Of a stretch of 64,000 nucleotides of DNA, positions 45,475 to 57,232 are shown piece after piece. The stretch spans positions 62,001 to 126,000 of the forward strand of contig NZ_SATR01000010.1 in NCBI RefSeq assembly GCF_004551525.1, in the 5' to 3' direction. This DNA is from Vibrio ouci (GTDB taxonomy: Bacteria > Pseudomonadota > Gammaproteobacteria > Enterobacterales > Vibrionaceae). The notes beneath the pieces are model-generated. The model saw only the letters and a list, made by a program, of their open reading frames with translations, had not been told where the DNA came from and ran no database searches. The position numbers and the translations under genes are program-made. Within the stretch, counting starts at the first letter, position 1; each line of letters opens with the position of its first letter.

Positions 45475-46539
45475 CTAAGTGCTCAGTTCTTCTTCATGGC
45501 TAGGGAGCGCATTCCACACCGCTTTCACCAAGGTCGCCAATGGGATAGCGAAAAATACGCCCCAGAATCCCCACAGTCCACCAAACACCAATACCGCGAC
45601 AATAATCGCCACAGGGTGAAGGTTTACCGCTTCAGAAAACAGCACTGGTACTAATACGTTACCGTCTAGAGCCTGAATAATACCGTAGGCAACAAGCAAC
45701 CAATAAAACTGAGGCGTAAGACCCCATTGAAATAAGCCGACAATCGCCACAGGCACTGTCACAGCTGCCGCGCCAATGTAAGGAATGAGAACAGAGAAGC
45801 CGACCGCTACCGCCAATAGCACAGCATAACGAAGGTCAAGAATGGCAAAGGTAACGTAACTAACACCACCGACGATCAAGATCTCCATCACCTTACCGCG
45901 AATGTAGTTAGAGATTTGCTCGTTCATCTCGTGCCACACTTTAGTTGCAAGACGACGATTGCGCGGCAGCATACCACTCGCCATATCGATCATCTCATCT
46001 TTATCTTTCAGTAAGAAGAACACTAGCAGCGGCACTAAAATCAAGTAAACGCCCAATGTCGCGAGACTGACTAATGAAGCGAGTGAGCCTTTCACTACAG
46101 TCTCACCCATTCCAATCACCTGATTCTTCGCATTGGTCACCAAAGATTCAACGATCTGGAAGTTTTCAAGTTCAGGGTAGCGGTGAGGTAATTCAGAGAT
46201 CACGCCTTGAAGGCCAACATACATTGACGGAATGTCGTTGATAAGGTTACCAACCTGCTGCCAAATGGTCGGTACTAAACCGAAAATGGCGACTATCATC
46301 AGGCTAATAAAGCCAAGGATAACTAGAATGACGGCAAAAGTGCGGGGAATTCCCATACGAGAGAGCTGAACAACCGGCCACTCAAGTAAATAGGCCAGTA
46401 CAATGGCAACCAATAGAGGTGCAATCAAATTGCCAAAGAAATAAATCGTAATGAAACCAAACAGCAGGATCGCAACTAGGCTCACTGCGTGCGGATCAGA
46501 AAAACGTCGTTTATACCAACGACTCACCATTTCAAACAT
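45475..46539 (-). CDS. perM: AI-2E/PerM-family membrane permease
   Basis: 354-aa polytopic membrane protein of the AI-2E transporter family. Two helices near the N terminus (20-55), a helix near 65-90, a soluble loop (100-150) and a C-terminal helix cluster with LIPYIGAAAVTVPVAI and the family segment QALDGNVLVPVLFSEAVNLHP. PerM-type proteins have no firmly known substrate. The ATG directly follows the TGA of the TusA-like gene, with AAGGAACC as ribosome site, so the two are coupled. Confidence 0.88.
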   Translation of the reverse strand: MFEMVSRWYKRRFSDPHAVSLVAILLFGFITIYFFGNLIAPLLVAIVLAYLLEWPVVQLSRMGIPRTFAVILVILGFISLMIVAIFGLVPTIWQQVGNLINDIPSMYVGLQGVISELPHRYPELENFQIVESLVTNAKNQVIGMGETVVKGSLASLVSLATLGVYLILVPLLVFFLLKDKDEMIDMASGMLPRNRRLATKVWHEMNEQISNYIRGKVMEILIVGGVSYVTFAILDLRYAVLLAVAVGFSVLIPYIGAAAVTVPVAIVGLFQWGLTPQFYWLLVAYGIIQALDGNVLVPVLFSEAVNLHPVAIIVAVLVFGGLWGFWGVFFAIPLATLVKAVWNALPSHEEELST

Positions 46540-46767
46540 TCAACTAGGTTCCTTAATCACTTGCATACGGTAATAGCCATTCATCTCTTCACATGTCAGG
46601 CTAAACAAGTGGTTATGAAGAAATCGGGTAATATCTTTCATCGAATTAGAATCGGACACTAAGATTTGAGTTTGCTCACCAACGCTCAATCCTTTTGTGT
46701 GACGCTTAGCAAGTAAAAGCGCCATAGGACACCGCTCTTGGCGTAAATCCAAAATATTAGGTTCCAT
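46540..46767 (-). CDS. TusA/SirA-like sulfurtransferase
   Basis: 75 aa with the family's CPM motif (DLRQERCPMALLLAK, cysteine at about residue 13) and the two-layer alpha/beta sandwich length. TusA-family proteins carry sulfur as a cysteine persulfide; this branch, paired with perM in Vibrio, has no firmly known partner. It is transcribed with perM. Confidence 0.85.
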   Translation of the reverse strand: MEPNILDLRQERCPMALLLAKRHTKGLSVGEQTQILVSDSNSMKDITRFLHNHLFSLTCEEMNGYYRMQVIKEPS

Positions 46768-46966
46768 TCTTTCGCCCGATGCATATTATTACGGCTAGAT
46801 ATTGTATAGTGTTTTTTTGCATGCGTCAGTGTAAATAGTCTGTGTGAAGTCACTACTCTGACCTGACAACTGAATTCGAAGCTGGGATTGGAAACCATCT
46901 TGACTCTACGCTGTCCAAGCGTATACCCACCTTGTTAGTATAGACCTAACCCTAGGTGAAGAATTA
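46768..46966. other. Divergent intergenic region, tusA-like / bepA
   Basis: 199 bases between diverging genes; it must hold both promoters. No operator or RNA element is recognised. Confidence 0.5.
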
Positions 46967-48442
46967 ATGGAGTATCATCTTTCATATATGTTTAAACGTA
47001 CGCGTTCATTAGTCTGCCTATGTGTCGCAGCGGCTTTAAGCACACCTGCCCCATCACTCGCAAACAGTTTGGATTTGCCAGATATCGGTACGACTGCAAG
47101 TAGCACACTCACCATTGACCAAGAAATTCAATATGGTGATGCGTATATGCGCATGATTCGTGCGAGTCAGCCCATCGTGAACGACCCGGTACTGAATGAG
47201 TATATTGATAGCTTAGGGCATCGATTGGTTGCCAACGCATCGGATGTAAAAACCCCGTTCACCTTCTTTATGATCCGCGATAGAAACATTAACGCATTTG
47301 CCTTCTTTGGTGGCTATGTTGCGTTGCATTCAGGTTTGTTTCTTCATGCACAAAGTGAAAGTGAACTGGCCTCCGTTGTTGCCCACGAAATCGCTCACGT
47401 GACGCAAAGACACCTAGCTCGAAGCATGGAAGAGCAAGCAAGACGCTCCCCTGCCACTATGGCCGCGCTTGCCGGTGCTTTATTGCTTGCGATAGCCTCT
47501 CCTGAGGCGGGTATGGCCGCGATTACCGCAACCACAGCTGGCAACATGCAAGGCCGAATCAACTATACCCGAAGCAATGAGAAAGAAGCCGATCGCTTTG
47601 GTATTAATACCCTAGCTAAAGCGGGCTTCGATGTGAATGCCATGCCTCGATTCTTCGGCCGACTTGCTGATGAATACCGCTATGCAAGTAAGCCGCCGCC
47701 GATGCTGCTGACTCACCCATTACCCGAAGACCGTATTACTGACAGTCGTGCCCGAGCGCAAAATTACCCAGCGAGAAGAGTCGATCCTTCGCTGAATTAC
47801 CATTTAGCACGTGCACGTATCGTGGCTCGCTATGCAGGCATTGAGAGCAAAGCCGCGCAAGATTGGTTTAAACGCACGCAAAAGAAAGTCGCACCAAATC
47901 TAAAAGTCGCCTTCGAATATGGTAAAGCACTGGTCTATCTAGATAACAACCAGCTTGATCAAGCCGCCGTCATTTTGAATGACCTTATCAAGCAAGATCC
48001 TCACAACCTGTTTTATTTAGACGCGATGTCCGATCTGTATATCGCACAAAAACAAGCGGGTAAAGCAGAGAGCCTGCTAAAACAAGCATTGAAGTCAGCA
48101 CCTAACAATGCAGTTATCACGATTAACTACGCCAACGCATTACTCAAACAAGAGAAAAATGAAGAAGCGGTAAAAGTGCTCCAGCGATACACTCACGACA
48201 ACCCGAAAGATGTCAATGGCTGGCACTTACTTTCAGAAGCAAACATCCACTTAGGTAAAAGTGATGAAGATTTGGCTGCTCGCGCCGAAATCCTCGCATT
48301 AAAAGCTAACTGGAACAAAGCGATTCAATACTATACCCAAGCAAGTCAACTGGCTGAGCTGGGAAGCTTAAAACAAGCAAGATACGATGCCCGCATTGAC
48401 CAGCTAATGGTTCAGCGCGATCGCTTCTTAGCCTTACAATAA
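46967..48442 (+). CDS. bepA: Periplasmic M48 metalloprotease / chaperone BepA
   Basis: 491 aa. Signal peptide ending near PSLA, a zinc metalloprotease domain with HEIAH (VVAHEIAHVTQRHL, about residue 145) and the downstream zinc glutamate in NEKEADRFG, then tetratricopeptide repeats (about 310-480). BepA (YfgC) helps mature LptD in the outer membrane and degrades stalled forms. An in-frame ATG at 46988 would give a shorter signal peptide (MFKRTRSLV) and may be the true start; the first ATG has AGGTGAAG upstream. It starts the run bepA-arsC-wrbA-like-DUF2069. Confidence 0.93.
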   Translation: MEYHLSYMFKRTRSLVCLCVAAALSTPAPSLANSLDLPDIGTTASSTLTIDQEIQYGDAYMRMIRASQPIVNDPVLNEYIDSLGHRLVANASDVKTPFTFFMIRDRNINAFAFFGGYVALHSGLFLHAQSESELASVVAHEIAHVTQRHLARSMEEQARRSPATMAALAGALLLAIASPEAGMAAITATTAGNMQGRINYTRSNEKEADRFGINTLAKAGFDVNAMPRFFGRLADEYRYASKPPPMLLTHPLPEDRITDSRARAQNYPARRVDPSLNYHLARARIVARYAGIESKAAQDWFKRTQKKVAPNLKVAFEYGKALVYLDNNQLDQAAVILNDLIKQDPHNLFYLDAMSDLYIAQKQAGKAESLLKQALKSAPNNAVITINYANALLKQEKNEEAVKVLQRYTHDNPKDVNGWHLLSEANIHLGKSDEDLAARAEILALKANWNKAIQYYTQASQLAELGSLKQARYDARIDQLMVQRDRFLALQ

Positions 48443-48459
48443 TAAATGGAGAAACTGCC

Positions 48460-49370
<911 letters not shown>

Positions 49371-49372
49371 AT

Positions 49373-49798
49373 ATGCACGAGATGCAACCGACCACAAAGC
49401 TATACCGCCTGTTAGCCTTGTTTGGCAACCTTGCACTGCTTGCTTGGATAGCTCTTTGGCAACTGTCGCTTTCTCCACATCCACATATCAGCAGTACGAC
49501 GCTAGCCATCGCATGGGCGGTGCCGCTATTACTTCCTCTACCAGGTATTTTAGTTGGCAAGCCATACACTCATGCATGGGCGAACTTTGTTCTTATGCTT
49601 TATTTCTTGCATGGCTTCACCATTTTATGGGTCGATGACGGTGAACGCTGGCTGGCTGTGGTTGAGATACTACTGACAACGATCGCCTTCTTTGGCAACA
49701 TTCTTTATGCCCGAGCAAGAGGTAAAGAGTTAGGCATGAAGCTAAAGCGCCTTTCTAAAGTAGAGAAAGAAGAAAAATCGCGATTTGAGTCTGAGTAA
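49373..49798 (+). CDS. DUF2069 membrane protein
   Basis: 141 aa with four hydrophobic helices (about 13-30, 40-60, 68-86, 92-112) and a charged cytoplasmic tail. It matches the DUF2069 family of conserved gammaproteobacterial inner-membrane proteins; function unknown. It begins two bases after the wrbA-like stop and is the last gene of the run. Confidence 0.8.
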   Translation: MHEMQPTTKLYRLLALFGNLALLAWIALWQLSLSPHPHISSTTLAIAWAVPLLLPLPGILVGKPYTHAWANFVLMLYFLHGFTILWVDDGERWLAVVEILLTTIAFFGNILYARARGKELGMKLKRLSKVEKEEKSRFESE

Positions 49799-49810
49799 CA
49801 AATTACAAAT

Positions 49811-49845
49811 ACAAAAAAGGGTCTGGACTTCCAGACCCTTTTTCT
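49811..49845. terminator. Bidirectional terminator, DUF2069 / DUF2066
   Basis: Stem aagggtctgg/ccagaccctt with a 4-base loop, A-run on the left and T-run on the right, between converging genes. Confidence 0.92.
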
Positions 49846-49856
49846 TTAATCAATAT

Positions 49857-51143
49857 TTATTCTGCAGAGCTTTCTTCTTGAATAACAGACTCCACATCAC
49901 TTTCTGCCGAATCCGAATCAATCACAATCTCTCCTTCAATCTTAGGCGCAACATATACATACGGCTTACCTTGCCATTCATAGACTAAGATTTGCTCAGC
50001 CGGAACTAATGGTGCTGTCGGAGTATTTACTGTCTCTAGCGAGGTCGTCGAATCTGTTGACTGTGCATTCGATTCTACCTCGCCTTGAGCAGACTCTGGC
50101 GTTGCTTCAAATGCTGGTTCTACTGGTTCAGTAATCACAACTAACGGCGTTTCAACAACACTTTCAAGCTGCTTAATTGGGCCAGCGCGTAGTACTTCTT
50201 GCTTAAATTCTTCTGGAGAAGAGAGCAAGTGCACGTTAAAGGTCACCTCGTTGCCTTGAATCTTCAGAATATCGATGGAAGCGACTGAGCTCAATTTCTT
50301 GAGCTTGTTCTCTAAAGTGAAGAAACCAACCGCGTCACTCAATTCGGTAAAGCGAACTTTGATCGCCTCAGATGATTCATTGGCAACAACAACAGCAGTC
50401 TTCTTCGCGTAGTAGTCACTAAGTTGATTGACCATCTTAACCGCTGCATCTTCACCATTATTTGAGCCCGATAACGGCGCCTGACGAGTCACACCAATTG
50501 TCGCTGGTTTTTGATCGTAAAGCGTCCAACGCAGTGAATTACCTTGCGCTTTTACTACCAGTACCGCATCGACAGGGTAACGCTGACTCGCAGCGCCTAC
50601 TGGTTGGATGAAACCACCCCATAAATCAGAAACTGCAACGCCTGTAATATCATCGAAATCGCCTACTGGCACTGTCAACGGAAGCCCGCGCTTATCAGCC
50701 TGACTTTTAAGCTGTTCGAGTACTGCCGAAGGTGAGTGTTCCCAGATAATGTTTCGGTCTGTTTGTTCTTCAACCAACCAAACAAGAATATTGGCACGGG
50801 CTGCAGGCCAGACTGGAAGTTGAGCTTGGCTGAGAAGAGAACGAATATGCGGCGCACTAAAGCCCATTCGTAAAGTTTGTTCTCCGTCCAACTGACCATA
50901 ACTGATCTGGGTTAGATATTGACTGTTCTGTCTTAACGCTTTTTTGACCACTTCATTAGCTACTGCATCACGGTCACCTGAAGCTCGAACAATTACTTCT
51001 TTCATACCTTCGATTCGTGCTTGTGCATCGGCATTTTTAGCCTCTTGATCAAGCACTACTTCTGAACGGTACAAATCTACATTGGTCAAAGCCATAGCAG
51101 GTAATGTAACCAGCCCTAAAACCAACAAAGCTAAATGGCGCAT
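49857..51143 (-). CDS. DUF2066 exported protein
   Basis: 428 aa. Signal peptide (1-18, ending AMA), then a body that matches the DUF2066 family (LYRSEVVLDQEAKNADAQARIEGM near the N terminus, AARANILVWLVEE in the middle). The last 90 residues are acidic, low complexity and rich in Glu, Ser and Thr. Function unknown; probably periplasmic. Divergent from uraA. Confidence 0.8.
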   Translation of the reverse strand: MRHLALLVLGLVTLPAMALTNVDLYRSEVVLDQEAKNADAQARIEGMKEVIVRASGDRDAVANEVVKKALRQNSQYLTQISYGQLDGEQTLRMGFSAPHIRSLLSQAQLPVWPAARANILVWLVEEQTDRNIIWEHSPSAVLEQLKSQADKRGLPLTVPVGDFDDITGVAVSDLWGGFIQPVGAASQRYPVDAVLVVKAQGNSLRWTLYDQKPATIGVTRQAPLSGSNNGEDAAVKMVNQLSDYYAKKTAVVVANESSEAIKVRFTELSDAVGFFTLENKLKKLSSVASIDILKIQGNEVTFNVHLLSSPEEFKQEVLRAGPIKQLESVVETPLVVITEPVEPAFEATPESAQGEVESNAQSTDSTTSLETVNTPTAPLVPAEQILVYEWQGKPYVYVAPKIEGEIVIDSDSAESDVESVIQEESSAE

Positions 51144-51406
51144 ACTTTTCCTAAGATCAATTTACTACTCTTTAAAAGCTGATGATAAGCAACTATCGCC
51201 AACGGGGCAACTAAAGGACTACTGCCGCTTCAAAAATCTAGCCTTCCGCTGATAACCCATTGAGCCATTCAATCGATTAATCGCCAAATATTTGATCCAG
51301 TTCGAATTGCAATCGTTTGGCACAATGATAAAATCCCGCGAATTTTATTTTTGCCAAACAGATTAGCAAAGTCTGTTTTTATCCAGCCATATAAAGGAAT
51401 AACAAT
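51144..51406. promoter_or_regulatory. DUF2066/uraA intergenic region with an attenuator-like hairpin
   Basis: 263 bases between diverging genes. A stem aaacaga/tctgttt (51356-51378) followed by TT lies 28 bases before the uraA ATG, in the place expected for a pyrimidine-sensing attenuator. gcaatcgtttg (51309-51319) resembles the core of a PurR operator. Both are suggestions only. Confidence 0.35.
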
Positions 51407-52651
51407 ATGAAAAATGCCATTCAAGGTGCACAAATGCTATTTGTCGCATTCGGTGCATTGGTGTTGGTACCTCTACTCACCGGATTAGACCCAAGCGTTG
51501 CTTTATTTGGTGCTGGCGTCGGAACCCTTCTTTTCCAACTTGTAACCCGTCGCAGCGTACCAATTTTCCTTGCATCTTCTTTCGCATTTATTGCCCCTAT
51601 TCTTTATGGCGTACAAACATGGGGCGTGCCTGCCACAATGGGTGGCTTAATGGCTGCAGGCTTTGTCTACGTTGCAATGGGCGCGCTAATTAAAGTACGT
51701 GGTGTAGAAATCATTCACAGACTACTGCCACCAGTCGTCGTAGGCCCAGTGATTATGGTGATTGGTTTAGGGCTTGCACCTGTTGCGGTTAACATGGCGC
51801 TTGGCAAGGTTGATGGTACACAAGTTATTGATGCGGATGCGTCATTAGTCATTTCAATTGCTTCATTACTAACAACTATTGTTCTCAGTGTCTTTGCGAA
51901 AGGCTTCTTAAAGCTGACACCGATTCTAGGTGGTATTGTTGTCGGTTACTGTCTAAGCCTTGGCTACGGTATTGTTGACTTCACCCCTGTTCAGCAAGCA
52001 GCTTGGTTTGCACTGCCTAACTTTACATTCCCTGAATTCAACATCAACGCAATCCTATTTATGATCCCAGTTGCGATTGCACCGGCGGTTGAGCACGTTG
52101 GTGACATGTTGGCGATTTCAAACGTAACAGGTAAGAACTACATTAAGAAGCCTGGCCTACACCGCACCATCACTGGTGACGGGGTGGCAACCATTGCGGC
52201 ATCTATGGTAGGTGCGCCGCCAAATACGACTTATTCAGAAGTAACCGGTGCGGTGATGCTTACTAAAGCTTTTAACCCTGTGATCATGACTTGGGCTGCA
52301 GTTTCTGCCATCGTACTGGCACTGGTTGGTAAACTTGGCGCAGTACTGCAAACCATCCCAATGCCAGTGATGGGCGGTATCATGATTCTGCTGTTTGGTT
52401 CGATTGCAACGGTTGGTCTAAACACTTTAATTAAGAACAACGTCGACCTACACAAGTCACGTAACCTTGTTATCGTCGCTATCACGCTAGTATTTGGTAT
52501 CGGTGGCATGGCGTTCGGTGTTGGCGAGTTCAGCCTTCAGGGTGTGAGTCTATGTGGTATCGTGGCAATTCTGCTTAACCTAATCCTGCCAAGAGATTTA
52601 GGTGAGAACCATGTCGTAGATAATGCGCAGATGGAAGAAGAAACGAAGTAG
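51407..52651 (+). CDS. uraA: Uracil permease UraA
   Basis: 414-aa nucleobase:cation symporter-2 protein with 14 hydrophobic segments. Recognisable parts are the C-terminal-half segment [15 protein letters not shown] and the signature [22 protein letters not shown], which contain the substrate and proton-coupling glutamates of UraA. It imports uracil with protons. Good ribosome site AAAGGAAT. Followed by its own terminator. Confidence 0.95.
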   Translation: MKNAIQGAQMLFVAFGALVLVPLLTGLDPSVALFGAGVGTLLFQLVTRRSVPIFLASSFAFIAPILYGVQTWGVPATMGGLMAAGFVYVAMGALIKVRGVEIIHRLLPPVVVGPVIMVIGLGLAPVAVNMALGKVDGTQVIDADASLVISIASLLTTIVLSVFAKGFLKLTPILGGIVVGYCLSLGYGIVDFTPVQQAAWFALPNFTFPEFNINAILFMIPVAIAPAVEHVGDMLAISNVTGKNYIKKPGLHRTITGDGVATIAASMVGAPPNTTYSEVTGAVMLTKAFNPVIMTWAAVSAIVLALVGKLGAVLQTIPMPVMGGIMILLFGSIATVGLNTLIKNNVDLHKSRNLVIVAITLVFGIGGMAFGVGEFSLQGVSLCGIVAILLNLILPRDLGENHVVDNAQMEEETK

Positions 52652-52673
52652 ATTCGATTCCAGATAAATATAT

Positions 52674-52707
52674 TGAGAGGGTTGGTGCTTAGTGCCAACC
52701 CTTTTTT
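52674..52707 (+). terminator. Terminator of uraA
   Basis: Stem agggttgg/ccaaccct with extended pairing, followed by TTTTTT. Confidence 0.92.
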
Positions 52708-52809
52708 ATTGCTGTTATTTTGAGACAGGGCATAAACTTTAAGTGAGCAAGAAACTGGATGAGATTCCCTACTCGCTCCTTCGTCACTCTATGGAATGAC
52801 TGCAGGTGA

Positions 52810-53283
52810 TTAAATACATAACTCCGCAAACTGGCCGCGTGTCAGCATCACTAAATCTTGTGGTGCAAGCTCAATCTCTAAGCCTCGCTTACCCGCACTG
52901 ACACATATCGTCTCTAACGCTTGCGCACTTTGATGAATAAACGTTGGTAGCGCTTTCTTTTGCCCCAGTGGACTAATACCGCCAACAACATATCCGGTCG
53001 TCTTCTGTGCGATGTCAGGGTTAGCCATTTCTGCCTTTTTCGCTTTAGCGGCTTTAGCGGCTTGCTTAAGATTGAGCTTATGGTCGACAGGAATAATCGC
53101 AACAGCAAGATTTTTCGGCTCACCATTTAGGCTAAACAGTAACGTCTTAAAAACTATCGCCGGATCTTGCCCCAGTACTTCAGCTGCCTCTAACCCATAG
53201 CTGTCAGCGCGTGGGTCATGTTCATATTGGTGGATAGTGTGGGTGATTTTTTTCTTCTTAGCGAGATTGATAGCAGGAGTCAT
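52810..53283 (-). CDS. ybaK: Cys-tRNA(Pro) deacylase YbaK
   Basis: 157 aa of the YbaK/EbsC family, which hydrolyses Cys mischarged on tRNA-Pro. Visible are HQYEHDP, VFKTLLF with the catalytic-region lysine, and the glycine-rich GYVVGGISPLGQKK loop. The ATG at 53283 follows AGGAGGGAGC, better than the ORF start at 53304. Confidence 0.92.
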   Translation of the reverse strand: MTPAINLAKKKKITHTIHQYEHDPRADSYGLEAAEVLGQDPAIVFKTLLFSLNGEPKNLAVAIIPVDHKLNLKQAAKAAKAKKAEMANPDIAQKTTGYVVGGISPLGQKKALPTFIHQSAQALETICVSAGKRGLEIELAPQDLVMLTRGQFAELCI

Positions 53284-53321
53284 GCTCCCTCCTGATTGCA
53301 ACAAACAAAGGTAATGAAAAC

Positions 53322-53353
53322 AAAAAGCGCCACTCCGAAGAGTAGCGCTTTAG
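53322..53353 (-). terminator. Terminator of nutA
   Basis: Stem aaagcgctactc/gagtggcgcttt closed by a TTCG tetraloop on the minus strand, followed by T-rich sequence, about 30 bases after the nutA stop. Confidence 0.9.
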
Positions 53354-53382
53354 CTTAATGAGATTTATAAGTTTGAGTCAAC

Positions 53383-55044
53383 TTACTTGTAAACCATTTC
53401 ACCAGATGGTGCGTATTTGTTTACGTCTACTGGGCTGTTAGCTTCTAGGTACTCTTTTAGTACTTCAGCGTCTACGAAACCAGTGTTAACGTAACCTGGG
53501 TGGCCAGTCAGTTTAGGGTAACCGTCACCACCAGCTGCGTTGTAGCTAGGCACTGTAAAGCGGTACGTTTCGTCTAGACGAAGCTGCTTACCACCGATGA
53601 ATACGTTAGATACTTCACCGTTTGCCACTGTCATTGAAATACCAGCGAACTGAGCGTAAGCACCAGAATCAACAGGCTTAGTTGCAACAACGTTTAGGTA
53701 ATCCATAACTTCTTTACCAGACATATCTGTGTAAGTCAGGATGTTTGCAAATGGTTGTACTGTTAGTACGTCTTTGTATGTTACGTCACCTGCTTCAATA
53801 GAGTCACGTACACCACCAGAGTTCATTACAGCAAAGTCAGCTTTTGCACGCTCCATGTGAGCAGTTGCAATTAGACGACCTAGGTTAGTCTGCTGGAAAC
53901 GAACTACGTTACGGTCGCCTTCTAGCTTACCGTTAGTTTCAGCAATCTTAACATTAAGCTGCGCTTGGCCTTGCTCTTGGTAAGGACGTAGGAATTCAAG
54001 TAGCTGTTCGTCTTGCTTGATTTCATCTTCGATTAGAACACGTTGTTTCTTACCGTCGATCTTAACTTTCTTCTTCAGGTTCACAGGGATCAGGTCGTAG
54101 CTTACCATTTCAAGTTCGCCGTTACGGAATTCGTAATCTGCACGACCTACGTATTTACCCCACTCGTGAGCCTGAACGATGTAAGTACCGTTTTGCATGT
54201 CTGGTTTACATTCGTCAGAAGGCTTGAAGTTTTTCTTAACAACGTTCGGCGCTTCCATACATACAGGCTCTTGAGAGTGACCACCAACGATCATATCTAG
54301 AGAACCTTCATCTACGTAACGTGCTAGAGCAACGTCACCCGGCGCGTTTACGCCACGCTTGCCATCTTCGTAGTGACCCATGTGCGTCACAGCAAAGATT
54401 AGATCTGGTTTTTCAGTTTTCTCAAGTTCCGCGATTAAAGCCTTCGCTTCTACTTTAGGGTCGCGGAAGTCTACGCCACCGATAAACTCTGGGTTACCGA
54501 TTTTAGCTGTATCTTCAGTTGTTAGACCGATAACCGCGATTTTGATGCCTTGCTTGTTGAACATCTGGTAAGCCTGGAACATACGCTCGCCAGTCTTTTT
54601 GTCGTAGATGTTCGCTGAAAGCATTGGGAAGTTAGCCCACTCTTTCTGCTTGAATAGAACTTCTAGAGGATTATCGAACTCGTGGTTACCCAGTGCCATT
54701 GCATCGTAACCAATCTTGCTCATACCTTTGAAATCTGGTTCAGCATCTTGAAGATCTGACTCTGGAACACCTGTGTTGATGTCACCACCAGATAGTAGTA
54801 GTGAACTACCACCTTCTGCAGCGATTTCAGCGCGTAGCTCGTCAATTAGCGTCTTACGAGCAGCCATGCCGTACTCGCCATATTTGTTCTGCCAGAAGCG
54901 ACCGTGGTGGTCATTGGTGTGAAGAACTGTCAGCTTGTAAGTTTTATCTGCTTCCCACTCATGCTGAGGTGCTGTTGCACAACCAGCTAGAGTTGCCAGG
55001 ATTGCTGCGCTAATTGCGCTTTTTACGATCAGGCCTTGCTTCAT
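53383..55044 (-). CDS. nutA: 5'-nucleotidase lipoprotein, UshA/NutA family
   Basis: 553 aa. Lipoprotein signal with LAGC lipobox (Cys at about residue 22), a metallophosphoesterase domain (LTVLHTNDHHGRF, GGDINTG, GNHEFDNP, GGHSQ) binding two metals, and the C-terminal 5'-nucleotidase substrate domain (about 360-530, MNSGGVRDSI and YNAAGGDGYP). It degrades extracellular nucleotides. The ATG at 55044 fits the Vibrio NutA length and has AAAGG upstream; an ORF extension to 55089 adds 15 unlikely residues. Confidence 0.93.
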   Translation of the reverse strand: MKQGLIVKSAISAAILATLAGCATAPQHEWEADKTYKLTVLHTNDHHGRFWQNKYGEYGMAARKTLIDELRAEIAAEGGSSLLLSGGDINTGVPESDLQDAEPDFKGMSKIGYDAMALGNHEFDNPLEVLFKQKEWANFPMLSANIYDKKTGERMFQAYQMFNKQGIKIAVIGLTTEDTAKIGNPEFIGGVDFRDPKVEAKALIAELEKTEKPDLIFAVTHMGHYEDGKRGVNAPGDVALARYVDEGSLDMIVGGHSQEPVCMEAPNVVKKNFKPSDECKPDMQNGTYIVQAHEWGKYVGRADYEFRNGELEMVSYDLIPVNLKKKVKIDGKKQRVLIEDEIKQDEQLLEFLRPYQEQGQAQLNVKIAETNGKLEGDRNVVRFQQTNLGRLIATAHMERAKADFAVMNSGGVRDSIEAGDVTYKDVLTVQPFANILTYTDMSGKEVMDYLNVVATKPVDSGAYAQFAGISMTVANGEVSNVFIGGKQLRLDETYRFTVPSYNAAGGDGYPKLTGHPGYVNTGFVDAEVLKEYLEANSPVDVNKYAPSGEMVYK

Positions 55045-55495
55045 TGTCATACCTTTTGAACTTTTTGGGGTTTCCACTGCTTTTAACACTACTCTCTTGG
55101 AATAGACATACGCGGAAGATTGCGCATCAAGAAAGTAGTAAAACTTGAACTAGTTTAAATTAACCTTAATAACGTGACAGCCTGATTTCATATTTATGTC
55201 GGATTGATCACCTTAATCTCATATCGAATGTGTAACAAACCATCAAAATTGCACTTGTACTCATAAATGATCACAAGCAAACGTTTTCATGTGCTTTCGA
55301 GTGGTTTGTGAGGTTGGTTAACCATTCAACAGATTATGATAACGCTAAAAGAATTCTCTTCGCTTTCAGTGAGTTATTGTTACGTTATAACATCCCAGGC
55401 TGATATCTAATTCGCTGATAATTCACTTTTGTTGGTATGTTTGAGGTATAAAAAAAGCCGGCTAAATGCCGGCTTTCTCGAACCATAAATAAGGC
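55045..55495. other. Intergenic region nutA / kdsA
   Basis: 451 bases without a gene. The right part holds the kdsA terminator (55449-55476); the rest is AT-rich and must contain the nutA promoter. No operator is recognised with confidence. Confidence 0.5.
55449..55476 (-). terminator. Terminator of the hemA-kdsA operon
   Basis: Stem aaagccggc/gccggcttt, loop of about six bases, with a seven-base T-run on the minus strand, 20 bases after the kdsA stop. Confidence 0.92.
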
Positions 55496-56392
<897 letters not shown>

Positions 56393-57202
56393 TTAATGTA
56401 AGGTAACTTGAGTGTTGCTCATTGCTGACACTTGATTCTTTAGCAGTTCAGCAGCAGGGTCATCGGGACACTGGTCAATAAAAAACTGGTAATCCGTTAA
56501 CGCAATCTGATGGCAATCTAATTGCTGATAGATAAACCCTCGATCGCGAATCTCATAAGGGTCATCAGGCACAAACGTTAAGGCTAAATCAGTACATTTC
56601 AACGCCAAAGTATAGCGCTCTTCACGCAGTAGAGCACTTTTCAGTAGCGCCAGCCAACGGCCAATAACTGTTGGATTGTCCGTTTCCTCAAGATGCTTTG
56701 ATTCTAACTTGGCTAATGGGCCTTTGTGGCCGATCATCCATGCATTTAAGGTGTGTTCAGAAACATACTCGCCATTAAATGGGTTGATATAGAGCGGCTT
56801 CTCACCGTACCACTCCAACTTGAGCAAAAACTGAGTTGGGAAAGTCACCCCCACCAAAGGGAAACCAAGCTTACGAGCGACAAATAACAGTATCGCGCCG
56901 AGGCTCACGGGAATGCCTTTACGCTGCTCAAGAACCTTGTCGATAAAGCCATTTTCTGAACGAAAGTAACTGTCTCTATCTCCTTGGAATTCCCATTCGT
57001 AGTAGAACAGGCGAAGAAGTGACTCAAAGCGCTGCTTTTCATTTACCTCATGCGATAAAGCTAATTCAGCCTCGCGAACTAATCGGTTTAGTTCAGCTTC
57101 AGCCCATTCAACTTCTGTCTGAGGAGAAATCGCTTTGTTCAATGCTAGAGCACCTTGTGCGAGCTCCATAGCATCAAAATCTTCATCAAATAACTCAAGC
57201 AT
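56393..57202 (-). CDS. sirB1: SirB1 family protein, transglutaminase-like with TPR
   Basis: 269 aa. The N-terminal half is a transglutaminase-like fold (FIDKVLEQRKGIPVSLGAILLFVARKLG) and the C-terminal part (about 190-260) has tetratricopeptide-like helices. Conserved neighbour of prmC/sirB2/kdsA in gammaproteobacteria; biochemical role unknown. Confidence 0.88.
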   Translation of the reverse strand: MLELFDEDFDAMELAQGALALNKAISPQTEVEWAEAELNRLVREAELALSHEVNEKQRFESLLRLFYYEWEFQGDRDSYFRSENGFIDKVLEQRKGIPVSLGAILLFVARKLGFPLVGVTFPTQFLLKLEWYGEKPLYINPFNGEYVSEHTLNAWMIGHKGPLAKLESKHLEETDNPTVIGRWLALLKSALLREERYTLALKCTDLALTFVPDDPYEIRDRGFIYQQLDCHQIALTDYQFFIDQCPDDPAAELLKNQVSAMSNTQVTLH

Positions 57203-57232
57203 ATTGGCTATTAGACCTTCTTAACCAAATCA

